This document shows, piece after piece, positions 55,004-64,000 of a DNA stretch of 64,000 bases; the first letter of the stretch is position 1, and every line of letters starts with the position of its first letter. Both the position numbers and the translations under genes were made by a program. The stretch is from CADEEN01 sp963783785 (GTDB taxonomy: Bacteria > Pseudomonadota > Gammaproteobacteria > Burkholderiales > Burkholderiaceae_C), in NCBI GenBank assembly GCA_963783785.1, contig CAWAOQ010000006.1, forward strand, positions 568,630 to 632,629, written 5' to 3'. A model generated the notes under the pieces. The model did no database searches. It was not told where the DNA came from and saw only the letters and a list, made by a program, of their open reading frames with translations.

Positions 55004-55993
55004 ATGGATCGAGAATTCCCCCGGTTGCTGGGCGACGTCGGCGGCACCAACGCACGTTGGGCCTGGCAGCCGCAGGCGGGCGCGCCGATCGAAAGGGTGC
55101 GCAGCCTGCCGTGCGCCGCCTTCGACGCCATCGACGCCTGCATCGCGCAGTACCTGCAACTCGAAGGCCTGCCTGCGCCACGCTGCGCCGCCTTCGGCAT
55201 CGCCACGCCGATCACCGGCGACGCCGTGCAGATGACCAACCACCCGTGGCGCTTTTCGATCGCCGCGTTGCAGGCCAAGCTCGGCGTCGAGCGCCTGCTC
55301 GTGCTGAATGACTTCGAGGCCCTGGCGCAGGCCGTGCCCGCGCTGGCCGGCGACGCGTTGCGTGCCGTCGGCGGCGGCAGTGGTGGCGGTGGTCTTGCGG
55401 GAGGCGGCAACCTGGCCGTGATCGGCCCCGGCACCGGGCTGGGCGTGGCGGGCCTGGTCGCCGATGGCCGCGGCGGCTGGACGACGGTGGTCGGCGAAGG
55501 CGGGCACGTCACGCTGGCGGCATCCAGTGCCCGCGAGGCCTCGCTGCTGGCGATCCTGCGCGAGCGTTTCGGCCATGCGTCGGCCGAGCGCGCGCTGTCG
55601 GGGCCGGGGCTGGTGAATCTGTACGCAGCGATCTGCACGCTCGAAGGCGAGGCCGCGCGAACGCTCGATCCGGCCGACGTGATCACGCAGGCGCTGGCCC
55701 ACGGCGATGCGCGCTGCGACCAATGCGCAGAGGCGCTGTCGACCTTTGCCGCACTGCTCGGCAGCGTCGCCGGCAACCTGGCGCTGACGCTCGGCGCGCG
55801 CGGCGGCGTCTACATCGGCGGCGGCATCGTGCCGCGGCTCGGCGCGCAGTTCGACGCGCTGCCGTTTCGCGCGCGCTTCGAGGCCAAGGGACGCTTCAGG
55901 TCCTATCTCGAACCGATCCCGACCTGGGTCATCACGGCCAGCGCGCCGGCGCTGCTCGGCGCCGCGCGCGCGCTCGACCGTGCCGCACGCTGA
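55004..55993 (+). CDS. glk: Glucokinase
   Basis: 329-residue bacterial-type glucokinase phosphorylating glucose with ATP. LLGDVGGTNARWAWQ (phosphate-1 loop) is near residue 8, ATPITGDAVQMTNHPW, LVLNDFEALAQ, IGPGTGLGVAGLV and VVGEGGHVTL follow in the usual order, and GARGGVYIGGGIVPRLG is in the C-terminal half. AGGGAGG lies 11 bases before the chosen ATG; a TTG at 54,995 is too close to it. It is divergent from glgP, so glucose freed by MalQ/GlgX would be returned to glucose-6-phosphate. Confidence 0.94.
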   Translation: MDREFPRLLGDVGGTNARWAWQPQAGAPIERVRSLPCAAFDAIDACIAQYLQLEGLPAPRCAAFGIATPITGDAVQMTNHPWRFSIAALQAKLGVERLLVLNDFEALAQAVPALAGDALRAVGGGSGGGGLAGGGNLAVIGPGTGLGVAGLVADGRGGWTTVVGEGGHVTLAASSAREASLLAILRERFGHASAERALSGPGLVNLYAAICTLEGEAARTLDPADVITQALAHGDARCDQCAEALSTFAALLGSVAGNLALTLGARGGVYIGGGIVPRLGAQFDALPFRARFEAKGRFRSYLEPIPTWVITASAPALLGAARALDRAAR

Positions 55994-56032
55994 CGAGCCC
56001 TCCACGATGGGCCATGGCGATCGCCAGCCTGG

Positions 56033-56911
56033 CTAGTCGACGCGGCGCTTGACCCATTGCCAGGCCGCCAGGCCGATGCCGAGGAAGCCGGCCGCCGTGA
56101 GCGCCAGCGCGAGCGTCGAATGCATCACCAGCGGCGCGATCACGCCGGCCACCAGGCCATTGGCGACGCTGCCGACGGCGGCCTGCAGCGACGACGCCAT
56201 GCCGCGCCGCTCGGGCGCGAGGTCGAGCACCTTCAGCGTCACCACCGGCACCATCAGGGCCCAGCCGAACGAGAACAGCGCCACCGACGGCAGCGCCCAG
56301 CCCCAGTGCGGCACCAGCATGGCGTTGAGCGCGACGTTGGCGCCCGCCGCCAGCACCATGATCTCGAAGCCGCGACGGATCTGCTTGCGCGGCGCGATGC
56401 GCCCGGCCATGCGGCCCGACAACCAGGCGCCGCCCATGATGCCGCCGATCGACAGGCAGAAGAACCAGAAGAATTCGGTCGGTGCGAGCTTCAGGTGGCC
56501 GCCGAGCCAGGCCGGCGCCGACAGCACGTAGAGGAACATGCCGTTGAACGGCACCCCGCTGGCCAGCGCCAGCGCCAGGAAGCGCGGATCGGCGCCGAGC
56601 TGCCAGTAGCCGCGCATCAGGTGCCGCACCTCGAACGGCTGCACGTGGTCGGCGTGCAGCGTCTCGGGCAGCCGGCGCCAGTTGACGACCCACAGCGTGG
56701 CGCCGATCAGCGCCAGCAGCCAGAAGATCGCGTGCCAGTCGGCGTGCACGAACAGCAGGCCGCCGATCATCGGCGCCACCGCCGGCGCGATGCCGAAGTA
56801 GATCGTCACCTGGCTCATCACGCGCTGCGCGTCGGCCGGCGCGAACATGTCGCGGATGATGGCCCGCGAGACGACGATGCCGGCGCCGGTGGACATGCCC
56901 TGCACCGCCCG
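56033..56911 (-). CDS. Bcr/CflA-type MFS drug transporter, N-terminus lost at a sequence junction
   Basis: About 292 C-terminal residues of a 12-helix major facilitator. The family stretch RAVQGMSTGAGIVVSRAIIRD is the start of what remains, followed by FGIAPAVAPMIGGLL and further helices to KRRVD at the stop. Roughly the first 100 residues, about three helices, are missing: upstream of 56,911 the minus-strand frame reads nonsense antisense to a flavoprotein gene. Truncation therefore coincides with the point where sequence character changes. The intact part has no frameshift. Confidence 0.82.
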   Translation of the reverse strand, partial: RAVQGMSTGAGIVVSRAIIRDMFAPADAQRVMSQVTIYFGIAPAVAPMIGGLLFVHADWHAIFWLLALIGATLWVVNWRRLPETLHADHVQPFEVRHLMRGYWQLGADPRFLALALASGVPFNGMFLYVLSAPAWLGGHLKLAPTEFFWFFCLSIGGIMGGAWLSGRMAGRIAPRKQIRRGFEIMVLAAGANVALNAMLVPHWGWALPSVALFSFGWALMVPVVTLKVLDLAPERRGMASSLQAAVGSVANGLVAGVIAPLVMHSTLALALTAAGFLGIGLAAWQWVKRRVD

Positions 56912-56915
56912 AAGT
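56903..56915. other. Junction where two truncated genes abut (probable chimeric join)
   Basis: The MFS gene on the minus strand and a flavoprotein gene on the plus strand both lose their 5' parts here; their recognisable coding sequences meet at the shared bases CACCGCCCG. No repeat, insertion sequence or attachment site is visible. A breakpoint in both genes at the same short microhomology is what a false assembly join, or a recent illegitimate recombination, would leave. Confidence 0.65.
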
Positions 56916-57991
56916 TCAAGTTCTGGGGCGGGCTGACGGTCGAGGCGGTGGGCGGCGGGCCGGGCCTGGTCGAGATGCTGACCGAGGCCGCGACGAAGCG
57001 CGGCATCGAGATCCGCTACGAGACCCGCGCGCTGAGCCTTGTCTATGACGGCGTTCGCGTCGAGGGCGTCCGCGTCCGGCACGAGGGCGTCGAGAGCGAG
57101 CTGCGCAGCAAGCGGTGGTGCTCGCCTGCGGCGGCTTCGAGGCCAATGCGGAATGGCGCACGCGCTATCTCGGGCCGGGCTGGGATCTCGCCAAGGTGCG
57201 CGGCACGCGCTTCAACACCGGCGACGGCATCCGCATGGCGCTCGACATCGGCGCCGCGCCCACCGGCAACTGGTCGGGCTGCCACGCGGTGCAGTGGGAG
57301 ATGCAACGCGCCGGAGTTCGGCGACCTCGCGGTCGGCGACCAGTTCCAGAAGCACTCCTATCCGTTCGGCATGCTGATCAACGCCGAGGGCAAGCGCTTC
57401 GTCGACGAGGGCGCGGACTTCCGCAACTACACCTACGCCAAGTACGGCCGCGTGGTGCTGGAGCAGCCCGGGCCAGTTCGCCTGGCAGATCTTCGACGCC
57501 AAGGTGCAAGCACCTGCTGCGCGACGAGTACCAGCATCCGCAGGTCACCAAGGTGACGGCGAACACGCTCGAGGAGCTCGCGCGCAAGCTCGAAGGCGTC
57601 GAACGCCGAGCAGTTCCTGCAGGACGATCGCAGAGTACAACGCCGCGGTGCAGACGGACGTGCCGTTCAATCCCAACGTCAAGGACGGCCGCGCGCACCG
57701 AGCGGCCTGGCGATCAACAAGACCAACTGGGCGAACACGCATCGACACGCCGCCCTTCGAGGCCTATGCGGTCACCTGCGGCATCACCTTCACCTTCGGC
57801 GGCCTGCACATCAACACCGACGGCGCAGGTGCTCAACACCGACTGCGCAGCCGATCCCGGGCCTCTACGCCGCGGGCGAACTGGTCGGCGGCATGTTCTA
57901 TTTCAACTATCCCGGCGGCACCGGCCTCACCTCCGGCGCGGTGTTCGGCAAGATCGCCGGCACCTCGGCGGCGCGCGCCGGCAAGAATTGA
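56909..57991 (+). pseudogene. FAD-dependent dehydrogenase of the tricarballylate dehydrogenase (TcuA)/fumarate reductase family, 5'-truncated and multiply frameshifted
   Basis: Pieces in alternating frames assemble into the C-terminal two thirds of a flavoprotein. They are FKFWGGLTVEAVGGGPGLVE, VVLACGGFEANAEWRTRYLG, DGIRMALDIGAAPTGNWSG, SYPFGMLINAEGKRFVDEG, AYAVTCGITFTFGGLHINTD and finally IPGLYAAGELVGGMFYFNYP with TGLTSGAVFGKIAG. This resembles TcuA, which oxidises tricarballylate to aconitate. I count about ten frame changes between 57,110 and 57,855, most needing removal of one base (e.g. near 57,305, 57,471, 57,508, 57,600, 57,627, 57,740, 57,825, 57,851). The FAD-binding N-terminus is absent because of the junction. 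A tripartite tricarboxylate transporter lies downstream, which suits an organic-acid role. Confidence 0.75.
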
Positions 57992-58231
57992 GCGTCATTT
58001 CGGTGAACTCCTTGAAACCGGTTATGACGCGCGTGACCGGGGCTCGCACATACATGCATACGCCTGCGGTCACCTTGCCGACGCAGCCGCGGCCCGCGGA
58101 GGCTTGCCCGTCGGGATCCGGCTCGTCGCGCCGCGTTTCGCCGCTCGCCGGCTGCTCGGCCTGCGCCGGCTGGATTTGGCGGGAACTCGGCTCGCCTGAC
58201 ATGGTTGGCTATCGGGACTAGAGAAAGCATC

Positions 58232-58952
58232 ATGGAATTCGACAATTCATTCGAAGTGCCGCTGCCGCCGGCCCAGGCCTGGAAGCTCCTGCTCGACGTC
58301 GAACGCATCGCGCCCTGTATGCCGGGGGCGGAGCTGACCGAGGTGGTGAGCAAGAATACCTACAAGGGCAAAATCGGCGTGCGGCTCGGACCGGTCGCCC
58401 TGACCTTCGCCGGCGTCGTCAAGCTGGAGGACATCGACGACTCCGCTTACACCGCAAGGGTGGCGGCGCAGGGCACCGACGCGAAAGGGCGCGGCGGGGC
58501 CAATGCGGCCTCGGTTTTCCATCTCGAGCCCGCCGGCAGCGGCTCGAAGGTGATGGTGCACACCAATCTCACGCTGTCCGGCTCGGTAGCGCAGTACGGA
58601 CGTGGCGTCGGCATCATCCAGGCCACGGCCACGCAGATCATGAATCAATTCGCCAAGTGCCTGAAGGAAAAGCTCGCACAGGAACAGCCGGCTGCGCCGG
58701 TTCCGCCGCCGCTGCAGCCCTCACCCTCCATCGTTCCGCCGGGTGCCCCGTCCGCTACGGCGGAGCCGGCATCGCGCACCGGCACGACCTGCCGCATCGC
58801 CGCCGCGCGCCGCGCCGGCCGCGGCGAAGCCGATCTCAGGCTTTGCGTTGATGGCGAAGGTGGTCTGGAGCTCGATCGTCGGCCTGTTCAGACGACCCAG
58901 CGGCACCAACAGCGCGTCCCGCGCCTTTGCGATTGGCGAGCCTATTCCTTGA
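58232..58952 (+). CDS. SRPBCC-family protein, CoxG-like, with a frameshift in the linker
   Basis: From ATG 58,232, residues 1-150 form a CoxG-type SRPBCC domain: FEVPLPPAQAWKLLLDVERI, APCMPGAELTEVV, YKGKIGVRLGPVALTFAGVV and the closing helix ATQIMNQFAKCLKEKLAQE. A Pro/Ala linker follows. The C-terminal tail (KPISGFALMAKVVWSSIVGL, then FRRPSG) is in another frame and ends at a TGA at 58,950-58,952, so one inserted base lies in the linker near 58,780. CoxG-like proteins accompany molybdenum hydroxylases and may anchor them to the membrane; no such hydroxylase is visible here. Its last bases overlap the convergent tctA stop. Confidence 0.75.
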
Positions 58953-60456
58953 GCGCTTCCTCGCGCTTGACCCGGATGGCGGGCGCGGCGAGCACAAGCA
59001 GCAGCCCGGCAGCCACCAGCAGGAAGGCGAGGCTGATCGGCTCCTCGAGGAAGACCATGGGATCGCCGCGCGAGATCAGCAGCGCGCGGCGAAGATTCTC
59101 CTCCATCATCGGTCCCAGCACGAAGCCGAGAATGAGCGGCGCCGGCTCGCAGTCGAGCTTGAGCGCGACGTAGCCGAACACCGCGAAGAACGCCATCACG
59201 AACGACATCGAACGGCTTGCTGTTGATGATGTAGACGCCGATGCAGCAGAACACGATGATCGCGGGATAGAGCAGCCGATAGGGCACCTGCAGCAGCCGC
59301 ACCCACATGCCGACCAGCGGCAGGTTCAGGATCACCAGCATGAGGTTGCCGATCCACATGCTGGCGATCAGGCCCCAGAACAGATCCGGGCTGCTCGGTC
59401 ATCACCTGCGGTCCCGGCGCGATGCCGTGGACCATCAACGCGCCGATCATCAGCGCCATGGTCGGGTTGCGCCGGGATGCCGAGCGTCAGCATCGGGATG
59501 AACGACGTCTGCGCGCCGGCATTGTTGGCGGCTTCGGGCGCCGCGACGCCGCGATGTCGCCGTGGCCGAATGTGCGCGGCTGGCTGCGCGACGCTTCTTC
59601 TCGAGCGTATAGGCGGCGAACGACGCGAGCAGCGCGCCGCCGCCCGGCAGGATGCCGAGAATCGACGCCGAGCCCGGTGCCGCGCAGGATCGAGCCGGCG
59701 CAGTAGCGCGGAAGTCGGCCACGGCTCGGCCACACGCTGCCGATCGCGTCGGTGACGATGCTGCGTGCTAGCTCGTCTTCTCGAGATTGCAGATGACCTC
59801 GGCGATGCCGTAGATCGCCATCGACAGCGCCACGAACTCGATGCCGTCGGCAAGCCCGGTGATGCCGAAGTGAAGCGGCGCGCCGCCGGAATTCACGTCG
59901 GTGCCGACGAGGCCGAGCAGCAGACCGAGCACGACCATGCGCGATCGCCTTCACCAGCGAGCCGTGCGCCAGCACGACGGCGGCGATCAGGCCGCAGCAC
60001 CATCAGCGAGAAATATTCCGCCGGCCCGAACTGCAGCGCGATCGCGGCGAGCGGCGGCGCCGCGAACGCGATCAGCAGCGTCGCGACGCAGCCGGCGAAG
60101 AACGAGCCGAGCGCCGCGATGCCGAGCGCCGGGCCGGCGCGGCCCTGCAGCGCCATCTGGTGGCCGTCGATGCGTGGTGACGACGGACGAGGCCTCGCCC
60201 GGGATGTTGACCAGGATCGCGGTGGTCGAGCCGCCGTACTGCGCGCCGTAGTAGATGCCGGCCAGCATGATCAGCGCGGATTCCGGCTGCGAGCGTGAAC
60301 GAGATCGGCAGCAGCATCGCGACCGTGGTCACCGGGCCGATGCCGGGCAGCACGCCGATCACGGTGCCGAGCAGGACGCCGATGAAGCAATAGGCGAGGT
60401 TCTGCAGCGTCAGCGCGACGGCAAAGCCGAGCCCGAGATTGGCGAGTGACGTCCAT
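58942..60456 (-). pseudogene. TctA family large membrane subunit of a tripartite tricarboxylate transporter, multiply frameshifted
   Basis: About 505 codons long, the normal TctA size, but the reading frame changes many times. Recognisable pieces in order: LANLGLGFAVALTLQNLAYC and FIGVLLGTVIGVLPGIGPVT at the N-terminus, MALMIGALMVHGIAPGPQVM, MWIGNLMLVILNLPLVGMWV, YPAIIVFCCIGVYIINSKPF and the end MAFFAVFGYVALKLDCEPAP. GVLPGIGP is the family signature. ATG at 60,456 starts just before the tctB stop is cleared. Each identified break (e.g. near 59,215, 59,390, 60,447) is explained by one extra base, so the underlying gene was probably intact. Confidence 0.78.
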
Positions 60457-60457
60457 C

Positions 60458-60906
60458 CTAGAGGCTCGGCCAGAGCGAGCGGAAGGCCGCAGCACATAGA
60501 CGAACACGCCGATCGAAAACGCGATCAGCACCAACGTCAGCGCGACCGTTTCGAGCAGGCGAAACTGCGGCGCCGGCCCAGGCGGACAACACGGTCAGCA
60601 CGGCGAGCGACGACGACGAGGCCGAGCGGTTCGATCATCAGGCCGAACAGGCACGACCGCCGAGCGCGATGATGGCGAGCGGCAGGATGTGAAGCGCGAG
60701 ACCGGCTCGCCGTCGATCACCAGCGAGCGGGCGACAGGAGCAGCCCAAGGCCGCGAGCACGAGGCCGAGCAGCAGCGGGAAATAGCCCGGCCCCATCTTG
60801 CCGGCGGTGCCCAGCGAATAGCCGCTGCGCCGCGAGGATGCCGATCGCGGCGAAAGCCGCAGAACATCACGCCCGACCAGAAATCCTTAGGTGCGCGGAT
60901 CTTCAT
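60458..60906 (-). pseudogene. TctB family small membrane subunit, frameshifted
   Basis: Starts ATG 60,906 (MKIRAPKDFWSGVMFCGF) and, after frame changes, continues with pieces matching a four-helix TctB protein (GPGYFPLLLG-like segment, SLVIDGEPV) and ends in VLIAFSIGVFVYVL followed by a short tail closing at TAG 60,458-60,460. The size of about 150 residues is normal. It sits between tctC and tctA in the canonical tctCBA order, and its stop is separated from the tctA ATG by one base. Confidence 0.7.
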
Positions 60907-60964
60907 GCGCCCCTCACGCAGCTGTGTGCGGGGCATCGACATGCGCCGCGACGGGACGAAGCGC

Positions 60965-61972
60965 GATCAGTCTTCTTTGATCTTGCCGTCGGCGATGACC
61001 TGCTTCCATTTATCGAACTCGGCTCGCAGAAAGAGCGGCGCCCTCCTCCGGGCTGGTCCCGCGCGGCTCGACGCCGACCTTGGCAAGCGCTGCCTTCAGG
61101 TCGGCAGCCTCCAGCGCTTTCGTCAGGCTCGCCGTTCAAACTTCGCCAGGATCGGCGCGGGTAGGCCGGCCGGCGCGAAGATGCCGAGCCAGAGGTCGAC
61201 CTCAAATCCCGTAAGTCCGGCTTCGTCGACGGTCGGCAGGTCGGGATAGACGCTGCTGCGCTTGAGCCCCAGTGGTCGCAATCGGCGCGCACGCGATTGT
61301 CGGTGGTGAACGGCAAGGCGCCGGCGATGCTCGAGAACGCGAACTGGATCTTGTCGCTCATCATGTCGGTGTAGGACGCGCCGATGCCCTTGTAGGGAAT
61401 ATGGGTGGCATCGATGCCGGTACGCAGCTTGAACAGTTCGCCGGCGAGATGCGGCGTCGTGCCGATGCCGGCCGAGGCGAAGTTGAGCTTGCCCGGATTG
61501 GCTTTGCCGTATGCCACCAAGTCGGGAAAGGTCTTCACCGGCAGGTTGGGCGCTGACGACCAGCACCTCCGGCGACGAGCTCACGATCGAAACGGTCTGC
61601 AGGTGCTTGAAGAGATCGTAGGGCACGGTCGCCTGCAGCGTCGGATTGATCACGATCGCCGGGATCCATCAGCACGATGGTGTAGCCGTCGGGCGCCGAC
61701 CGGGCGACCGTAATCCGTGCCCGAGAATGCCGCCGCCGCCCGGCCGGTTCTCCGCCACCACCGGCTGGCCGAGAGTTTCGCGTCAGATGTTGCGCCAGCG
61801 TGCGGCCGACGTAATCGATGATGCCGCCCGGGAGCGTAGGGCAGCACGAGCCGAACCGGCTTAGTCAGGATAAGTCTGCGCCTGGCCACCGGCGGGGGCT
61901 GCAAGAACGAGCGCCGAACCAACGAGGGCCGAGGAAAAGAGCGCGCCGAAACAGCGTTATAGGGTCTGTCAT
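60965..61972 (-). pseudogene. TctC/Bug family solute-binding protein of a tripartite tricarboxylate transporter, frameshifted
   Basis: ATG at 61,972 begins a signal peptide (ALFSSALVGSALVLAAPAGG across a frame change). Later pieces are typical of the Bug receptor family: KPVRLVLPYAPGG, NPTLQATVPYDLFKHLQTVS, NPGKLNFASAGIGTTPHLAG, ELFKLRTGIDATHIPYKGIG, YPDLPTVDEAGLTGFEVDLW. The end KQVIADGKIKED stops at TGA 60,965-60,967. The protein would be about 330 residues. It captures carboxylated substrates in the periplasm for TctAB. At least six frame changes occur. Confidence 0.78.
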
Positions 61973-62228
61973 GTCCACTCCTGAATCCCTGGTGGATTCC
62001 AGCTAACCCGCGGTTTGTAACAAAATCAATATTTCTTCCAATTTCTGAACAAAGGGGTATGTTCACACCATTCGGGCTGCGGGCTCCTGGCAGCTCGGCA
62101 TCCTTCCGCGGCGCGCGCCTGTGCGCGGCCTCGGCTCTCCGAAATCTCGGAGTTCTGAATGCCCGCCGTCTGGATCGTCCCGACGCGATCCTCTAGATTT
62201 CGCGCCGCTATCGCGCCGGAAGGTGGAG

Positions 62229-63711
62229 ATGACTCCGGGATTCATCGAACAGCATGGTCTGTGGTCGGAAGACCAGCGCCGCCACGCCGAGGAGCTCAAG
62301 TACCGCATCGAGAACGACATCCAGCTGATCCGCGTCGCCTGGGCCGATCCGCACGGCGCCTCGCGCGCCAAGACCGTGACGGTGCCGGCTTTCGCGGCCG
62401 CGCTCGCCACCGGCTACAACATCAACGCCGCGACCACGACGCTCGATTCCGCCAATGCGCGCACCTTCTCGTCGTTCACGCGCGGCGGCGGCATGGGGCT
62501 CGACGAGATGACGGGCTCGCCCAATCTCACCATCGTGCCCGACCCCGCCACCTTTCGCCTGCTGCCATGGGCGCCGAAGGTCGGCTGGGTGCTGTGCGAC
62601 GAATATTTCAACAATGGCGTGCCGTTTCATTTCTCGCCGCGCCAGGTGCTGCGCCGGCAGCTCAAGCGGCTCGCCGAGCGCGGCATGGGCTGCGTGGTCG
62701 GGCTCGAGATCGAGTGGTACCTGGCTCGCATCGTCGACCCGCATCTGGGCGACGAGCACATCGGCTTTCCGGGCGTGCGCGGCCGGCCGTCGCAGACCGA
62801 GCCGCCCGAGCCGGGGTTCTCCTATCACTCCGAAACCAACATGGACCTGATGCAGCCGGTGATCTCGGCGCTCGCCGACGCGTTCGAGAAGATGCGCCTG
62901 CCGCTGCGCTCGATCGAGAACGAATGGGGCCCCGGCCAGCTGGAGTGCACGTTCGCGGCGCGGCCGGCACTCGAAGCCGCCGACCACGCCATCCTGTTCC
63001 GCACCGCCACCCGGCAGATCTGCCGCCGCATGGGCTATCTCGCGTCGTTCATGTGCCGGCCGGCGCTCAAGGGCTACTACGCCAGCGGCTGGCACCTGCA
63101 CCAGTCGGTGGTCGACACCAAGAGCGGGCGCAACCTGTTCATGCCGGAGGACACGGCCGATTGCCTGTCGCCGCTCGGCCGGCACTATCTCGGCGGCTTG
63201 ATGAGCCATGCGCAGGCCTGCGCGGCGTTCGGCGACGCCCACCGTCAACGGCTATCGCCGCTACCGGCCGAATTCGCTCGCGCCCGACCGCGCCACCTGG
63301 TGTTACGACCACCGCGGCGTGATGGTGCGGGTGCTGGGCGGGCCGGGCGATCCGGCGACGCGGATGGAGAACCGGGTCGGCGAGCCGGCGGCCAATCCGT
63401 ATCTCTACATCGCGTCGCAGATCGCGGCCGGCCTCGACGGCATCGACCGGCAGCGCGATCCCGGTCCGCCGGACGACGATCCCTACAGCGCCGACCGGCC
63501 GCGCCTGCCGGCCACGCTGCCGGCCGCGCTCGATGCGCTCGAACACGACGCGCTCTACCGCGACGCCTTCGGCGAGGTGTTCATCGACTACTATCTCAAG
63601 ATCAAGCGCAACGAGGCCGGCCGATACGAGAAATGGCTCAAGGAGCACGGCCTGCCGCATGGCGACGAGCCGACCGCATGGGAGCAGAACGAGTACTTCG
63701 ATTTTTTCTGA
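62229..63711 (+). CDS. Glutamine synthetase-like ligase (gamma-glutamyl-amide synthetase type), one-base frameshift
   Basis: About 493 residues once one extra C near 63,239 is removed; length 1,483 bp is one over a multiple of three. The N-terminal beta-grasp part shows IRVAWADPHGASRAKTV. The catalytic domain shows VVGLEIEWYL, IENEWGPGQLECTF (metal-binding Glu residues), GWHLHQSVVDTKSGRNLF and, after the shift, NGYRRYRPNSLAPDRATW and MENRVGEPAANPYLYIASQI. It belongs to the GS superfamily but not to housekeeping GlnA. Members such as the ligases of aniline and alkylamine degradation join glutamate to an amine. The next gene is a Rieske oxygenase, the order found in aniline-type clusters. Substrate is inferred. 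Confidence 0.82.
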
Positions 63712-63786
63712 GGCGGATGCATTATCGTCATGCGACCAAGGGCGGGAGGCTGGCGCGGTGAACCCGCAGTCGTGAAGGACTAAACC

Positions 63787-64000
63787 ATGCTGGAGAAGCC
63801 ACCGCAGGCCCGGATCGAGAGCGCGGCCGATCTCTACGACTGGGACGAACTCGTCCAGGAGGATCGCGTCCACCGCCTGATCTACACCGACGCCGCGATC
63901 TTCCAGGCCGAGATGACCAATATCTTCGGCGCGGTCTTGGTCTTTGTCGGCCACGAAAGCCGAATCCCCAAGAACGACGACTACATCACGGTGCGACTGG
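63787..64000 (+). CDS. Aromatic ring-hydroxylating (Rieske) oxygenase large subunit, N-terminal fragment cut by window edge
   Basis: First 71 codons only. MLEKPPQARIESAADLYDW is followed by RVHRLIYTDAAIFQAEMTNI and FGAVLVFVGHESRIPKNDDY, the characteristic entry of Rieske-type oxygenase alpha subunits just before the iron-sulfur domain. The Rieske Cys/His ligands lie beyond the window. It starts 75 bp after the glutamine-synthetase-like gene, on the same strand, and is probably in one operon with it. Confidence 0.8.
   Translation, partial: MLEKPPQARIESAADLYDWDELVQEDRVHRLIYTDAAIFQAEMTNIFGAVLVFVGHESRIPKNDDYITVRL

Noticed and set aside
57992..58231. A small gene in the 240-bp gap after the flavoprotein
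   Set aside because: Frames are short, lack ribosome sites and read as low-complexity Arg/Ala-rich sequence.

Overview
The window reads as high-G+C chromosomal DNA of a betaproteobacterium, most like the Burkholderiales (Rubrivivax/Leptothrix/Methylibium type). This rests on the gene families, a classical dcw cell-wall/division cluster ending in ftsZ-lpxC, a PHA phasin, a dusB-fis pair and a glycogen operon. It is inference from recognised protein families, not from a database search. From about 56,910 to the end the DNA looks like a different source: two unrelated genes are cut at the same point and the sequence beyond carries a very high density of frameshifts.

Layout. 1-8,265: argB; a DmeF-like cation efflux gene preceded by a tiny leader ORF; a two-domain fatty acyl-CoA reductase; a phasin coupled to a patatin-like lipase; an M32 carboxypeptidase; a YqaA-type membrane protein. 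8,300-16,860: dusB-fis-purH, then an adaptor/permease/ATPase ABC cassette, a PlsC-type acyltransferase, a CdsA-type cytidylyltransferase and ruvC. 16,866-21,175 (minus): a second MacAB-like export cassette with two permeases. 21,250-41,147 (minus): two small membrane proteins and then the dcw cluster, transcribed mraZ-rsmH-ftsL-ftsI-murE-murF-mraY-murD-ftsW-murG-murC-ddl-ftsQ-ftsA-ftsZ-lpxC, with 1-4 bp stop/start overlaps at most joints. 41,391-46,395: an NnrU-like protein and an RND efflux pump with its adaptor. 46,518-55,993: glgP-glgB-glgX-malQ with a divergent glucokinase. 56,033-56,911: a truncated Bcr/CflA-type transporter. 56,909-64,000: a tcuA-like flavoprotein, a CoxG-like SRPBCC protein, a tctCBA tripartite transporter, a glutamine-synthetase-like ligase and the start of a Rieske oxygenase. 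The ligase-oxygenase pair resembles the entry step of aniline-type amine degradation.

Most unusual observation. Two about 420-bp non-coding elements (26,256-26,676 and 30,321-30,741) interrupt the dcw operon at two joints that are normally tight (ddl/ftsQ and ftsW/murG). Each is bounded by 84-100 bp inverted repeats, and each repeat contains a perfect 10- or 12-bp hairpin with a 6-nt loop. In the second element the two hairpin copies differ at two positions, and both changes are compensated across the stem. The two elements share layout and a core motif and look like one family of structured mobile or regulatory repeats. Between them, the 5' end of murC appears partly duplicated as a 28-codon ORF that overlaps both murG and murC.

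Sequence quality. Several core genes (plsC-like, cdsA-like, murG, an RND adaptor, malQ, probably one ABC ATPase) each need a single-base correction, mostly removal of one base. murG is expected to be essential, so errors in the assembly are more likely than true pseudogenes.
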